From positions 5,456,001 to 5,520,000 of the forward strand of contig NC_053193.1 of the NCBI RefSeq assembly GCF_905163445.1: a stretch of 64,000 nucleotides of DNA. The letters are read 5' to 3'. The translations under genes and the position numbers were made by a program. The notes beneath the pieces are model-generated. The model did no database searches. It saw only the letters and a program-made list of their open reading frames with translations, and was not told the DNA's origin. Source of the DNA: Pararge aegeria. Its lineage: Eukaryota; Arthropoda; Insecta; Lepidoptera; Nymphalidae. Below, one piece after another: positions 1-10,090 of this stretch (the stretch's first letter is position 1; each line of letters starts with the position of its first letter).

Positions 1-559
1 TCGATATGTTCAGAGTCGAAAAAAAATCCGAAGTTTTTGTAGTAATAGCAAGTGCATACCAAGTGCGTACCAAAGTGCAATATTAAAATAGACCAAAAAA
101 TAAAATGCAAGGAACTAACAATCCAAAAATTCTTACACCAACTTTTACTTTCTTTAATAATACTTTCTTAAATCCAAACGACATTAATAAAATGAAAGTA
201 ATTAAAAAAATTCAAGATTTACATCAAAATTACAAAGATCTAATCTCTTTATACATGTCAAATTATTCATCTCTTTTAATTTTCCCATTCGCTTTTATAG
301 CGGCAATAGGTAGTAGGTTTGAACATTCTGTAAAAATTTCAACTTTCTATTGCTATTTATATTTTTATTTCTATTAGGGTTCATGAGACACAGCCCATTG
401 ACAGATAGGTAGACTGAGGGATAGACGGGCAGTGGAGGCTTAATAAAATAGAGACCTTAGAGTTCTGTTGACATCTTTCGAGTATGTTTATAGGAACTTA
501 AAAAACATTATTTTATAAACAAAGCGGTATGAACCAGTTTCAGTTGAAGATAAACAGAA
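1..559. other. Unassigned AT-rich sequence
   Basis: No repeat or gene recognised. A 90-codon open frame at 105-377 (+) has no family resemblance, its composition follows the AT-rich background, and it ends in a low-complexity run of Tyr and Phe. I do not call it a gene. Confidence 0.5.
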
Positions 560-668
560 ACTACAACCAATGATTGCCACTATCGGGGATTGAAACCCGG
601 ACTTCAAGCTATAATGTGTTTCAGAGGATAACAGAATATTGTAACGGTGCTCCGACGTTCTATATTTT
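560..668 (-). mobile_element. tRNA-derived SINE head fragment
   Basis: Read on the minus strand, the segment has a B-box-like GGGTTTCAATCCCC followed by a GATAGTGGCAATC stretch, preceded at tRNA-like spacing by GGAGCACCGTTACAATA, which may be a decayed A box. This is the form of a tRNA-derived SINE head, not a functional tRNA, since no cloverleaf can be closed. Only one copy of this type was noticed. Confidence 0.35.
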
Positions 669-1533
669 TTCTTCAATCTCTGATTTAGTTCGTAATGAAT
701 TAGCTCATACTGTTACATATCGTGTCGACACACCCTGAAAAATATATGAGTAGTACCTAGTTGACACATCATTTCCAACCGACATGTAAAAATTAACAAC
801 TCGACGCGAATGTTTCTTTTTTACCTATATTTCGCCAAAACGAAATATACTAATTATTTTTTTTACTCAGTAATTTCAACAAATATGTAGTTTTATATTT
901 AATCCCATTTTTTTAATAACGAAAGAAAACCTTTTAGAAATTTGGATTAGAAAGTATTTGTATTAAATTCAGTGGAATAAATTGGTTAGGAATATATATG
1001 TCTATTTACTTTTCTTTATGTGAAGAACTTCCTAGATTTTATAATAGAAGGTATATGTTTGTTTGCACTTCATGCCTCATCGATTCACCCATAAAATGGA
1101 CGGTCCATAAGACCACACTGATAAACCGTAAAGCAATCGGGGTCCAATTGATTTCCGTTTATCAACCACATTTTCCGATTCAAAATCAGCATCGGACGCC
1201 GATGTTCTGTGATAATCTGGTCCGATAAACGTTTTGTGCATTTAGTGCATGGTTTCGAGTGAACAAACGTCAAGCTGTTTTCATCATTCTCACTCTATTA
1301 ATTTTTCACCTACCTTACTTGTTAGGATTCAGAACTCCAACATTGACCCTAAAATTAATTTGGTTTGGGATTAAAATTGGAAATAAAATTGGGATCCTAT
1401 CCTATCATTTAGTATTTATAAATCGTACTATATTAGTATTTTTTTTTTTTTATAATCTGCTCGCTTAGTGATGATTACTGGGCATACCCTGTATGTACGC
1501 TACTGAAATTAAATAATAATAATAATCATCACA
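669..1533. other. Unassigned AT-rich sequence
   Basis: Two overlapping antiparallel frames (998-1228 + and 1085-1273 -) mirror each other and neither looks like a protein family. No splice-bounded exon and no known repeat seen. Confidence 0.45.
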
Positions 1534-1708
1534 GTAGCTTTTGCCCGCGTTTTTTATAAATCCCGTGGAAACTGCTTGTTTTCCTCCTATAAAAAGTATT
1601 TTTCACTAACACTCTGCCATAAATCTAATTGATTGGTTGCTTAGTTAGGAGCGTGAAGAAAGAACAAACAAACAAATACATTTTCGCATTTATAATATTC
1701 AGTAAGGA
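1534..1708 (-). mobile_element. Non-autonomous Helitron fragment
   Basis: On the minus strand the element starts with the family 5' motif around AATATTATAAATGCGAAA (right end, TC-type terminus at 1708) and finishes near TTTGCCCGCG at the left, where the usual CTAG has decayed to GTAG. The interior holds AAATCCCGTGG and ATAAAAAGTAT motifs and an ACAAACAAACAAA run shared with 16400-16500, 40410-40570 and 43040-43187. Confidence 0.55.
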
Positions 1709-1711
1709 TCA

Positions 1712-2240
1712 TCATTGACGTCATTTCAACTAAGAGATGTCTGACGGACAAAAGTAAGGTCAGTGATGGTGGACCCTCAGTGGTGAGTGAAGTCCACTCT
1801 CCACCATCCTGAGCCACAATTGTCCAGCAACTCCTTGTGACTCGCTTGATGTCGTCTGTCGACTTAGTAGAGGGTGAACCCTTGTGACTCAGGACGGTGC
1901 AGAGTGGACTCCACCGTCCTGAGACACAAGAGACAAGAGTCCAGCGACTTCTTGTGGCTCGCTTGATGTCATCTGTCGACTTAGTGGAAGGTCTACCATC
2001 ACTGCGCTTTTTGGTGCTGGGTGGCCACTCCAGCATCTATAGATCCAAACGTGTAAATGTCCTATGTGCTGTTATTACATATCAGTGACCATATTATTCT
2101 AAATGTCATGTCTATATAATTATGTAATCTACTACCTACCTTCCTTTCCAGTGTTGGTTGGCTACTCCAGCATATTTGGATCCAAACATTTAATGGACAT
2201 CCGTGCTAACATCACCTATAAGTTATCATATACTCAAAAT
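1712..2240 (-). mobile_element. RTE-type LINE C-terminus, internally duplicated
   Basis: The minus-strand frame at 1641-2036 holds two copies of an STKSTDDIKR.TRS.W segment. This is a decayed form of the GRPPTRWTDDI..VAGSRW motif at the C-terminus of lepidopteran RTE-type reverse transcriptases; compare the clean copy at 63617-63847. The DNA is duplicated with about a 118-bp offset (1822 versus 1940). A second duplication with about a 137-bp offset covers CCACTCCAGCAT (2025) and CTACTCCAGCAT (2162). The pattern is a truncated LINE end expanded by local duplication. No function expected. Confidence 0.65.
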
Positions 2241-2433
2241 GTTTATATCACTACTTTATCTACTACCTATGTTTTATTTATACGGCGAAAATGCCTTTCG
2301 AATACCATGCCTTGGGAAACCGGAGTAGTTGTGTTGCTTGCACCCGCTTTAAACTCTGCTTGTCCCCCGACAATATTCCTTTCAAAATCTGTTTAGCCAT
2401 GCGAAAGAATAGCCCGGCAAACATCTTATTAGT

Positions 2434-2507
2434 CGCATGATCCTAATATACAAAGATCATCAAAATCACATTAATCTCATGATCCTAAAATACAAAGATC
2501 ATCCAAG
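2434..2507. repeat. Two-copy 42-bp direct tandem repeat
   Basis: CATGATCCTAA.ATACAAAGATCATC begins at 2436 and again at 2478, a period of 42 bp. The second unit is partial. Confidence 0.7.
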
Positions 2508-2604
2508 TGCCAACAGCTTAAGTAAATATTAGCCCTGGGACCATACGGAGAAATGTTGGTTTAGGCTAATAGCTGAAAGTCTGCCATTCTGCAGAGCCAT
2601 TAAA

Positions 2605-2682
2605 TATTTAAAAGCTGGAATAAAGATCCACGAACGAATTATCTTTGTGGCACTGTTAGTCAGTGTGCAAATTTGTCTAAAG
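2605..2682 (+). promoter_or_regulatory. Candidate promoter and short first exon with strong splice donor
   Basis: An arthropod initiator-like TCAGTG lies at 2660-2665 (the A at 2662 would be +1), and a near-consensus donor AAAG|GTGAGT follows at 2682/2683. An AT-rich TATTTAAAAG at 2605-2614 is about 50 bp upstream, too far for a standard TATA box. Together with the acceptor at 2854 this could be the 5' end of a spliced transcript, but each motif alone is common by chance. Confidence 0.2.
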
Positions 2683-2854
2683 GTGAGTCCATACTAAGTT
2701 TTACATTGGGGTTAATCAGCAGAAAAAAAAAAAAAATTTAATCTGTAATGTTTCTTGTAATTTTGGTTTTAAAATAAGAAACACATGTTTACCAGTCCTA
2801 GAAAACTTTGATTTTCATTTTCTTTTTGCCTTATGATTTGTTGCTTGCTTTCAG

Positions 2855-2918
2855 AAGACGGGTATAGGCAAGACGCGACGTGAAAATTTCCTAATCTAAA
2901 TCTCAAAATTCTGCGCAG
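2855..2918 (+). other. Candidate 64-nt non-coding exon
   Basis: A strong pyrimidine tract ending TTGCTTGCTTTCAG precedes position 2855, and GCGCAG|GTAAAG gives a donor at 2918/2919. All three plus frames contain stops within the 64 nt, so if it is real it is 5' UTR or lncRNA. The only support is the splice-site grammar and the matching donor at 2682. Confidence 0.2.
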
Positions 2919-4095
2919 GTAAAGTTACTGGCATTTCGTTAATATTTTGGCTGGTTTGGTTTATATAAATAAAACAGAATACATACGAACTGTATGATAC
3001 AAAAAAAAAAGTTCTATAACATGTCACTTATAGAGCGGTGATAACCCTAGAATTAGGAATAAAAGAGGAGAGCTGCAGGTAGTGCAAAATTTAAAATACA
3101 TATCTACAAACGAATATAAATGTATACTAATACATAAACGAATTTACACAAATTCATATATAAAATATTTAAAAAATATTAATATTTTTTTGCTTTTTTT
3201 TAATATTTAGGTTACGGTAATTTAGACCACGTTGCACATTATTAATATTATTTATCTATATGTATAAATCGCATGGAAAGTATTGAAACAAAAAAGTTTT
3301 AATAGCATGATTACTATGATATCCCATCGACTCAGCACCCCTTTAACTAGCCTCGTATAAAATCGATATTGCAACATCGATATAGGCACATAATTCGCCC
3401 AGTGAGCGCAGACGACATTACGAATGCAATCGAGTTACGTTCTGCATCAATTTACATACATATCGACATAAATCGTTTTGCTGACTCTTACTGACGTCCT
3501 GGTAGCATTTATGCTATAACGAACAATTCGAGTAGTTAATTGGTAATCAATTATTAATAACTAATTAGTATCCTCTGTGCATTAATGATATACCTACCGC
3601 TTTTATAGAAGAGAGGGATTAACCTTGGTGCTTCAATGTGCTTTGACTTGTTTCTCGGGATGGGCATGGACAATTTAATCTGATACTAAACTAAAACTCA
3701 ATACCAAAAAATTTTTTTCCTCGTCCGGGACCTTGTGATTGAGAGATAAATATGCCATCTACTAGATCTTTAGACCTACAAGTCAGTCAAACTTACCACT
3801 CATCATTTGATATAGACTGTTATTCAATTTTCCGTACTAATTAACTATAATAACGTACACTCGCAAGCTCACACAAATACACACACTCACACACAAACGC
3901 ACTGACACACACATAATTCTGACATGGACATTTAGGACACGTACAAACACAACGAGTACTTGGGCATACAAGTGATCTTAATTTCTAGTATTAAGCTATG
4001 TCATCGAGAGGGTTAGCCCTGTTTTCCGAGACATAGTCTCAACTAGTACGGAGAACAGGTACACTTTTTATCTGTGCAAAATAAAACAAAATTTG
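2919..4095. other. Unassigned; short CA-rich tract
   Basis: Contains a loose CACACA-rich stretch at about 3866-3915. No gene-like frame of useful length, and no repeat family recognised. Confidence 0.45.
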
Positions 4096-4190
4096 TATAT
4101 ATGTTATGTGTTATGTTTAAGTACTTTTGATTCTGTTTTGTTATTCTTTATGACAATAAAGCATTTTTTCATTTTTCATTTTCAATTGTT
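4096..4190 (+). mobile_element. LINE 3'-terminal fragment
   Basis: ATTCTTTATGACAATAAAGCA followed by a degenerate TTTTCATTTTTCA tail looks like the 3' end of a poly-adenylated non-LTR element with a simple-repeat tail. No coding part remains, so the family is unknown. Confidence 0.4.
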
Positions 4191-4237
4191 ATATATAACA
4201 AGCTACACAAGCATATATATTATACAACCTGTTACCA

Positions 4238-4290
4238 GGTAATTCGTCCGCGTTTGTTTTTGTTTTTAAAGCATGCCGTAGGAACAGTTT
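4238..4290 (-). mobile_element. Helitron 3'-end fragment
   Basis: TTCGTCCGCGTTTGTTTTTGT at 4245 matches the terminal region of the Helitron at 7675-7967, which has TTCGTCTGCGTTTGATTTTGT. The CTAG terminus itself is missing. Confidence 0.4.
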
Positions 4291-4754
4291 ATAGAGAGAC
4301 GCGTAGTATTCAATTTAGATGTAGTTCTACTGATATTTTAAGTTATATACTTAAAAAAAATGCGAATGTAGTTTTAAAAATAAATTTATCAATTCACTTA
4401 CTAAATAGATAAATTGTTTTGCTAAGGTTATTTAATAATTTAATCTTTCGTTACCTATACTTGAACCACTGCACCCATCTTGGCAATAATTTGCTTGGGA
4501 TATAATAATTTGGATAGCTTATATTCAGTTGATGGACATAGGAATATTTTGTACTATCCCGCACAAAGGATCGTTTCCGTTTCACAAGTTTCTTAAAAAT
4601 GAATTGAAAGGTTTAGACCACTTTTAAAGACTTTAAATCATCATGTTGTATATAGGTATATATATATTATATACTTATATTTATTTAAGTAATGAAATAT
4701 TTTTACGGGTATATGCATATATGTATATGCGCCACCTACATATTTTCTGTATTT
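4291..4754. other. Unassigned; TA-rich
   Basis: Runs of TATATA around 4655-4725. The 72-codon frame at 4643 (+) is dominated by Tyr/Ile codons from this tract and then crosses into the LINE fragment downstream. Confidence 0.45.
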
Positions 4755-4870
4755 GTTTACTTCGCCATTGGTTGCGTGGAAGAAATCGCTATAAAGCGAT
4801 AAGGCCGCAAAACATATTATACAACGTTGTTTTATTATTTTTATGTTATTTTTGTGTGTAAAGTTAAATT
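4755..4870 (+). mobile_element. LINE 3' end (AAGCGATAAGGCCGC family)
   Basis: GGTTGCGTGGAAGAAATCGCT.TAAAGCGATAAGGCCGC is the reverse complement of sequence at about 13790-13835, so the window holds two copies in opposite orientations. This block is the C-terminal/3' UTR region of a lepidopteran non-LTR family as I remember it. Confidence 0.6.
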
Positions 4871-5924
4871 AATTTATCATATCTACACGTATATGTGCAT
4901 GCGTGTGAACGTGTTTCTGAAATATTGTTAGCTTGTCTAGCCCATAGTCTATTTTTTCAATTTCACAAACTTAACTTTGTAGTTGTAATGTAATCCTGTA
5001 AAATTTCTAGGAGTTTTCTAACTTTGATGTTTGATCTTTCTTCTATAATGTTAGATTTATGACAATGAGATTTAGATTTAGATTACATGAAATGAAGCTA
5101 CAGCTAATAAATCTTGTAGTACCACCTCATACAAGTTTCAAGCCTCTAATTCACTGATCGTCGATCCATCGTTTGTAAACATCTATGAATCATACATCGG
5201 GTTTACGGTGTTCACATTGTGACCACAAACTAGTGTATGTCTTAAACGTACGTCATAAGAATTATAATAGCATGGAACGATTTTACAAAAACCTTTAATA
5301 ATATTTTGCCTGCTGTACGCAACGTTATTGTTCTGAAATATTTATTGTATTCAGTATGATTGTTGTCAGTTGTGTTGATTGTTGTTGAGTTAGAATCCTA
5401 AGTACTTATAACATTTTTATTATTTTAATAAAATTTATATTGGAATATTTTGACAACTTCCCCGGCACAGTAGTGAGCTGTGTTTTCATAAGTATAGGGT
5501 GTTCTAATTTCAAATTCAAATCTTTATTTGCAGGATTGCAGGTAAAAAAAATGATCTTATAATAAAACATAACATGTTCCGTGCTACAATCTGCCATTCT
5601 ATGGCATGCAAATTATAATGACACTTTAATTATAAAATTATTTTCCTATTTTATAGAAAAATAAGGTATCAAAACTGTGAAATTAAATAACAATGTCAAC
5701 TTAAAATTAAATAATATAAAGTGAACCAAAAATAATCCTAGGAACACAATAATGTACCTAATCCTTAAATTATAGATATTCGTCTACTGAATAAAATTAA
5801 TGAAGCATAAGCCATTCAGAAATTATTATCTTAAATTTAGGCAGAGAATAATGATGGATAGGAAGAATTGTAGGACTATTTTACTACATAATATTTTTTA
5901 TATTTATTTTTTATATTTTACGGT
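4871..5924. other. Unassigned, with a possible LINE tail
   Basis: At 5505-5545 a TTTCAAATTCAAATCTTTATTTGCAGG stretch resembles the minus-oriented 3' tail (TTGAAT repeats) of LINE ends seen elsewhere here. The rest shows nothing recognisable. The frame at 5406-5597 (-) is background. Confidence 0.4.
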
Positions 5925-6195
5925 TTACCTACTACCAGCGCACTACAGGGTCTCCTCCCACAATGAAAAGGGCTTAGGCCGGGGTCCACCACGCTGGCCC
6001 AGTGTAGAGTTGTGGACTTTGCACGCCTTTTGAGAACGATCTCTCAGGCATGCAGATTTCCTCACGATTCTTCCATCACCGTAGAAGCAAACGATATTTT
6101 AATTACTTAAAACGCACGTAACTTAGAAAAGTACGAGGTTCGTGCTGGGATTGGAACTCGACCCCCGGAGAGTAAAGCCGAATTCCTAAACACAA
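5925..6195 (-). mobile_element. SINE-B copy
   Basis: Carries the SINE-B core: CCCACTACAGGG-like end, GGCTTAGGCC, CCACCACGCTGGCCCAGTG, CTCAGGCATGCAG, TTTCCTCACGAT, TTAATTACTTAAAACGCACGTAACT. It ends with a decayed tRNA-like head near GGATTGGAACTCGACCCCCGG. The head lies on the right, so the element reads on the minus strand. It is near full length. Confidence 0.75.
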
Positions 6196-6887
6196 ATTTT
6201 TGTGTATGGCATGTTACAATATACCAAATCATGAGAAACATTTATAAACTTTATTATTTCCGAATATTGTAGTCTGCTTTTCAAAATTATTCAATATCTT
6301 TAACCTATAAACACAATAATATTCGCGTGAGCTTAGAATAATACCTATCTTTCGATATAATTAATTTCATAATATATTTTATACATGTGAAATAAAAGCT
6401 AAAGTGAGAGTTTAAAGCAACGACTGAAGTTAGCAACTATTAGCAATGTTAAACTAAACCGCTGGAATATTATAATGATTCACTGTTGAAAATGATAACC
6501 CAACTAAATTGGCATGCCCCGAGTAACTGACCTCCAGAATAATTGATGCCTATACATTCATCAGGTAATTTCATATTGGCATCAAATCAGAGCAAAGTTA
6601 ATAGAGCGAGATTTAAAAATTAGTAGTACTAACTGTAAAGCAATAGTTTTTCTAACCGATTTCAGCCACGGTGTTCATTGTGCAGTGGGGTTTTCAAACT
6701 ACGTGGGAGACATTACTGTGCTTGCACAATCTCCGATGCGCACTCTCTCACACCGGTGCACTCTCTATATTATCTCTATTCCGTCACTCTCACATGAAAC
6801 GGCAGCTCCATAATGACTGGAAAGAGATCAAGCGTATGACAGACTGCTTAGCATGCTTTCCGAGGCACAGATTTTTTTTTCTGTCCT
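6196..6887. other. Unassigned; contains one arm of a direct repeat
   Basis: AATAATTGATGCCT.TACATT at 6538-6600, followed by GGTAATTT, recurs at 7471-7545 in the same orientation. Nothing else recognised. The frame at 6671-6889 (+) looks like background. Confidence 0.45.
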
Positions 6888-7075
6888 AAGTGGCTTCGGC
6901 TGTGGCTACTTACTACCCTACCAACAAAGACTTGCCGCCAAGCAATGAAGCGTTTCGTCATGATGTCGCGTTGAAACCAATTGGATGCTATACCCATTAA
7001 TACCTGAAAATCAGCGCTGCAGTTGTCAAATACTGCAGCAGCATGCTGAGGTAGCAGCCTTTTCAGCTGAAGCAC
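6888..7075 (+). mobile_element. SINE-C fragment
   Basis: Contains GGCTTCGGCTGTGGCTACTTACTACCCTACC, CTTGCCGCCAAGC and GATGTCGCGTTGAAACC, which are decayed forms of the SINE-C body seen intact in reverse at 40700-41010. The tRNA head is missing. Confidence 0.65.
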
Positions 7076-7170
7076 CTATCGATAAGGCATTTAGTTTGTA
7101 AAATAGTGTATAATTAGTAATATTATTAGTTTACTTATGTGTGGAAGCTGAATAAAGTTTATTATTATTA
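7076..7170 (+). mobile_element. LINE 3' end with (TTA)n tail
   Basis: GAAGCTGAATAAAGTTTA followed by TTATTATTATTATTA is the form of a non-LTR element 3' end. It has no coding sequence and its family is not known. Confidence 0.4.
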
Positions 7171-7194
7171 TTATTTATCATATTGGACTGCATC

Positions 7195-7319
7195 CAGTGG
7201 CGTGCATATAGTTTATGAGCAGGGTAGGCATAAAATGGAAAAATCCTTGTAATTTAAGAGTTATATCAAAGGATTAGGGTAGGCAGTGATTTTACGAATA
7301 TATGAAGTGGACGCCACTG
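7195..7319. mobile_element. Short hAT-like MITE
   Basis: Begins CAGTGGCGTGCAT (7195) and ends TGGACGCCACTG (7319), giving imperfect terminal inverted repeats of about 12 bp with CAG...CTG ends as in hAT elements. A related right half occurs at 23185-23290. The flanks (7180-7194 and 7320-7355) read as the two halves of a SINE-C tail, so the MITE appears to sit inside a SINE. I could not identify an 8-bp target duplication. Confidence 0.5.
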
Positions 7320-7355
7320 ACCAGTCACCAGGTAAAATTGCAGTTGAGTTAAAGC

Positions 7356-7674
7356 AAATGAAGTGTGGTTCATTCGTAACAATACATCAGAATCTACTTG
7401 AGCTATTAGATTTTACTATTCTGTGTAGAATGGTAATCTACCTAATTAAGCAGAAATTAACTCTCCCCTGAAATAATTGATGCCTCTACATTTGTACTTG
7501 ACGGGGTAATTTAATTTTTCGGATCAAAACGAGCATACATATCGCATGAGCACAATGCGAACAAATGCACTCCACTGATGAGATTTTTTCATCTCGTGAT
7601 TAAAGCTCAACGTATTATGTGTAACGCTGATTGTTGTCTATACGCACGTTTATAAAAGTTTGTCTTATAAACAA
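7356..7674. other. Unassigned; second arm of direct repeat
   Basis: Holds the 7471-7545 copy of the AATAATTGATGCCT repeat whose partner is at 6538. Otherwise unremarkable. Confidence 0.4.
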
Positions 7675-7967
7675 CTAGCTGTTGCCCGCGACTTCGTCTG
7701 CGTTTGATTTTGTTTTTAAAGTATTCAGTATCGCTAAGCCTTAAATGAGTATAGTAGTATATATATATAACATTTGACTGTCAATTAATTATAGACAAAA
7801 AATTTGCAATAAAATAAAATTGCGACTATAATTAAAGATCTAAGCTACCCTATCTCTTAAGTCGGACCAGACTGCTCACGGAGTGCCAATTTAATTTAAA
7901 ATCGGTTAAGTAGTTTAAGAGTCCATCGCGGACAAACATCGTGACAGGAGATTTATATATATTAAGA
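7675..7967 (-). mobile_element. Non-autonomous Helitron, apparently complete
   Basis: Read on the minus strand, it starts TCTTAATATATATAAATCTC and ends with a hairpin-forming CGCAGACGAAGTCGCG followed by GGCAACAGCTAG|T. The element therefore lies between host A and T and has TC...CTAG ends, the Helitron signature. The body from about 7770 to the right end is nearly identical to 47780-47974. It has no coding capacity, so it would depend on a Rep/helicase in trans. Confidence 0.7.
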
Positions 7968-8013
7968 TGGGGTTTTTATCGAGAATATATATTTATCAAT
8001 AACTATTAGTCTT

Positions 8014-8303
8014 TGATAGTGCAGTGGTTTGGATTTCCGCTTTACTTTCGGGTTGCTGAATTCGAATCCCAGCACGCATCACTCTCTTCTAAGTTATATG
8101 TAAGTACTTAAAATATCACTTGCCTATCAGGAAAACATCGTGAGGAAACCTGCATGCCTGAGAGTTCTTCATGATTTTCTCAAAGGCGTGTGAACTCCAC
8201 CAATGCGCACTAGGCCAGCGTGGTGAACTACGCTGTAAACCCTTCTCATTGTGGGAGGAGAATCGTACTCGGTAGTGGCCTAGTAATGGGTTGATATGAT
8301 GAT
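8014..8303 (+). mobile_element. SINE-B copy, near full length
   Basis: Head on the left: GATAGTGCAGTGGTTTGGA (A-box region) and TTCGAATCCCAGC (B-box). It continues with AACATCGTGAGGAAACCTGCATGCCTGAGAG and GGCCAGCGTGGTGAACTA, and ends GGGTTGATATGATGAT, the tail it shares with RTE-type LINE ends. Confidence 0.8.
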
Positions 8304-8542
8304 AAAGTTTTGTCTTTACTGATTTACTAAAGAAACTACTGCCCAAACGGTTGCAAATTTTTTAGAATATTCTTCGAACTTGACGTTTGGCGAACTAAGA
8401 AATGATTTTTTAATTCCACTTAATCCATTTATAACAATCCCAATTAATTCCCAAGGTTACAAATGGGAAGAAAGTTGGTATGACTGTAATATTTACAGTT
8501 ATATCCAAGGAACTTCATATTTGAGCTTTTGGTTAAAAAAGA
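8304..8542. other. Unassigned
   Basis: The 60-codon frame at 8380-8562 (+) is AT-rich and overlaps, in another frame, the start of the LINE terminus below. Confidence 0.4.
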
Positions 8543-8760
8543 ATGGTCTTTGCGTCTGGTGACCCAAGAGCTGGCGCTTATTTAGCCCAACGGCTAAGTC
8601 TAGCAATTCAAAGGGGCAATAGCGCTAGCTTGTGGGTACTGTACCCATAAGTGAACAGTTAGACGGCTTATATTTTTTTGTAAATATTAATATTAGTTTG
8701 GAATTATTATTATGTGTTTTCTAATTGGAATTATACTTAGGCCTACTTAAAATAAAAATT
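8543..8760 (+). mobile_element. LINE terminus with 35-codon C-terminal ORF fragment
   Basis: A short frame at 8543-8650 contains GDPRAGAYLAQRLSLAIQRG and then a stop. GDPR....L.QRLS.AIQRGN is a C-terminal motif I associate with lepidopteran non-LTR retrotransposon proteins. What follows to about 8760 looks like an AT-rich 3' UTR ending near AGGCCTACTTAAAATAAAAA. The element is severely 5'-truncated and non-functional. Clade assignment is uncertain. Confidence 0.55.
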
Positions 8761-9864
8761 CCACACCTAAAGGATTTAAATAGGGCGTAAAATATAGTCA
8801 ACCATTTAGTGTTTAGCTTCGTTTAGTGTTAATAGTTAAATTTCACTTAAATCGTGGCTGAGTTCAGCTATTACTTTATAGTTGCACACAACTGGTTAAG
8901 GAAATAAAAAAAAGAGAGAGACTTAAATACAGAAGTAGACACTAAGGCATAGTTTTATTTCAAAAGTAATGACAAATATTATATACATAATAAGACAAGT
9001 CGGAAATTAAAAGTAACATTTGTCTAACTGACCAAGCAAATGGTCCACTTCATCTTTCGTGAAAAACCATCACCTATGAACAGAGCAATATTTCGTACTC
9101 TACTTCTACTCTAACTCTATATTAAAAGTTTGAATAACGTCTATGTTTCATTTACGGATTTAAATAGTTCTATCAGTACAAATCTGAACACAGGAAGTTT
9201 GTTAAATTCAGTAATAACTTACTCACACAATTTGTAATATGTAGTTATTAAGTACGTGTTCACATACAATAGAGAGAGCGACATTTTTTTTCACTGACTT
9301 TTTTTGTTCTCAAGGCTATGTGGTTTTTTTTATTAAGTTATTTTCTAATATTAAACCACTGAAAAGTCTGTTGTTAAAACACGCTTATCTCTAGAACTAC
9401 CAATCTAACTTTTAATTTTAAGTTTGATAGCCCGAGTCGTAAGGAACCAAATCATTTCACTATGATTCTGCTAAAAAATGAATAGTCTCTATATTTTGTA
9501 GCAACTTCTATGGCTAAACTAAAAAGATAATTATCAGTTAAGTCTGCTGAAAAAGTTGTCTGAGCTTTATAACGCGAAAATAATTCAAACCATTCGGTTT
9601 CGGCTAGTAGTCCTAGTGTTAATTTAACCGGTTAAATTGAAGACCGGTTTCTAGTACGGTTTCTGCTCAATTAGATAAATTTACCGGTAACCAAAAAATC
9701 AGAATTGGCAATGGGCGGGTTATATCCGAACCCATTGCTGTCAGGGTATACGTGTTCTGGAGTCGATACCGCAAATCGCAACCTAGCTGGAAGCGGCTGG
9801 ATTAGAAAGGCTTTTTGCAATGGCATTGTTGCAATGCTGTCTTTATCTCTCACAAGATAGAAAA
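8761..9864. other. Unassigned; short repeat remnant at 9061
   Basis: AAAACCATCACCTATGAACAGAGC at 9063-9086 is a remnant of the 'repeat E' family (compare 19886 and the fold-back at 24040). The rest is AT-rich without a recognised feature. The 60-codon frame at 9671-9853 (-) is not supported. Confidence 0.4.
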
Positions 9865-10090
9865 ATGAATGATAAAATATAAATTATTTATGTTGGAAAA
9901 GAGCAACTGCTGAGTTTCTTGTCGGCTTCGTCTCGGTAGAATCTGCCTTCCGAACCGGTGGTAGAGTCACTATCCACAGACTTGACTGTGGGTAGTGACT
10001 CTACCACCGGTAGACTTGACGTTCCAAAAGTGCTTATATTACGCCTACTTGAAATAAATGAATTTTGTTTGGGCGTAATTGCTGGCGTGA
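9865..10090 (+). mobile_element. LINE-beta 3' UTR, interrupted by a fold-back
   Basis: GAGCAACTGCTGAGTTTCTTG, AGAATCTGCCTTCCGAACCGG and GCCTACTTGAAATAAATGAATTTTG match the 3' ends at 47290-47490 and 52229-52455. Those copies lack the inverted insert present here at 9980-10011. It is truncated, with no coding part. Confidence 0.75.
9954..10011. repeat. Fold-back hairpin, 26-bp arms, 6-nt loop
   Basis: Arms 9954-9979 and 9986-10011 are reverse complements with a single T:G mismatch; the loop is ACTTGA. The left arm is the normal LINE-beta 3' UTR sequence (ACCGGTGGTAGAGTCACTA...). The right arm is an inverted copy of it, after which the normal sequence resumes at AGACTTGACGTT. Confidence 0.9.
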
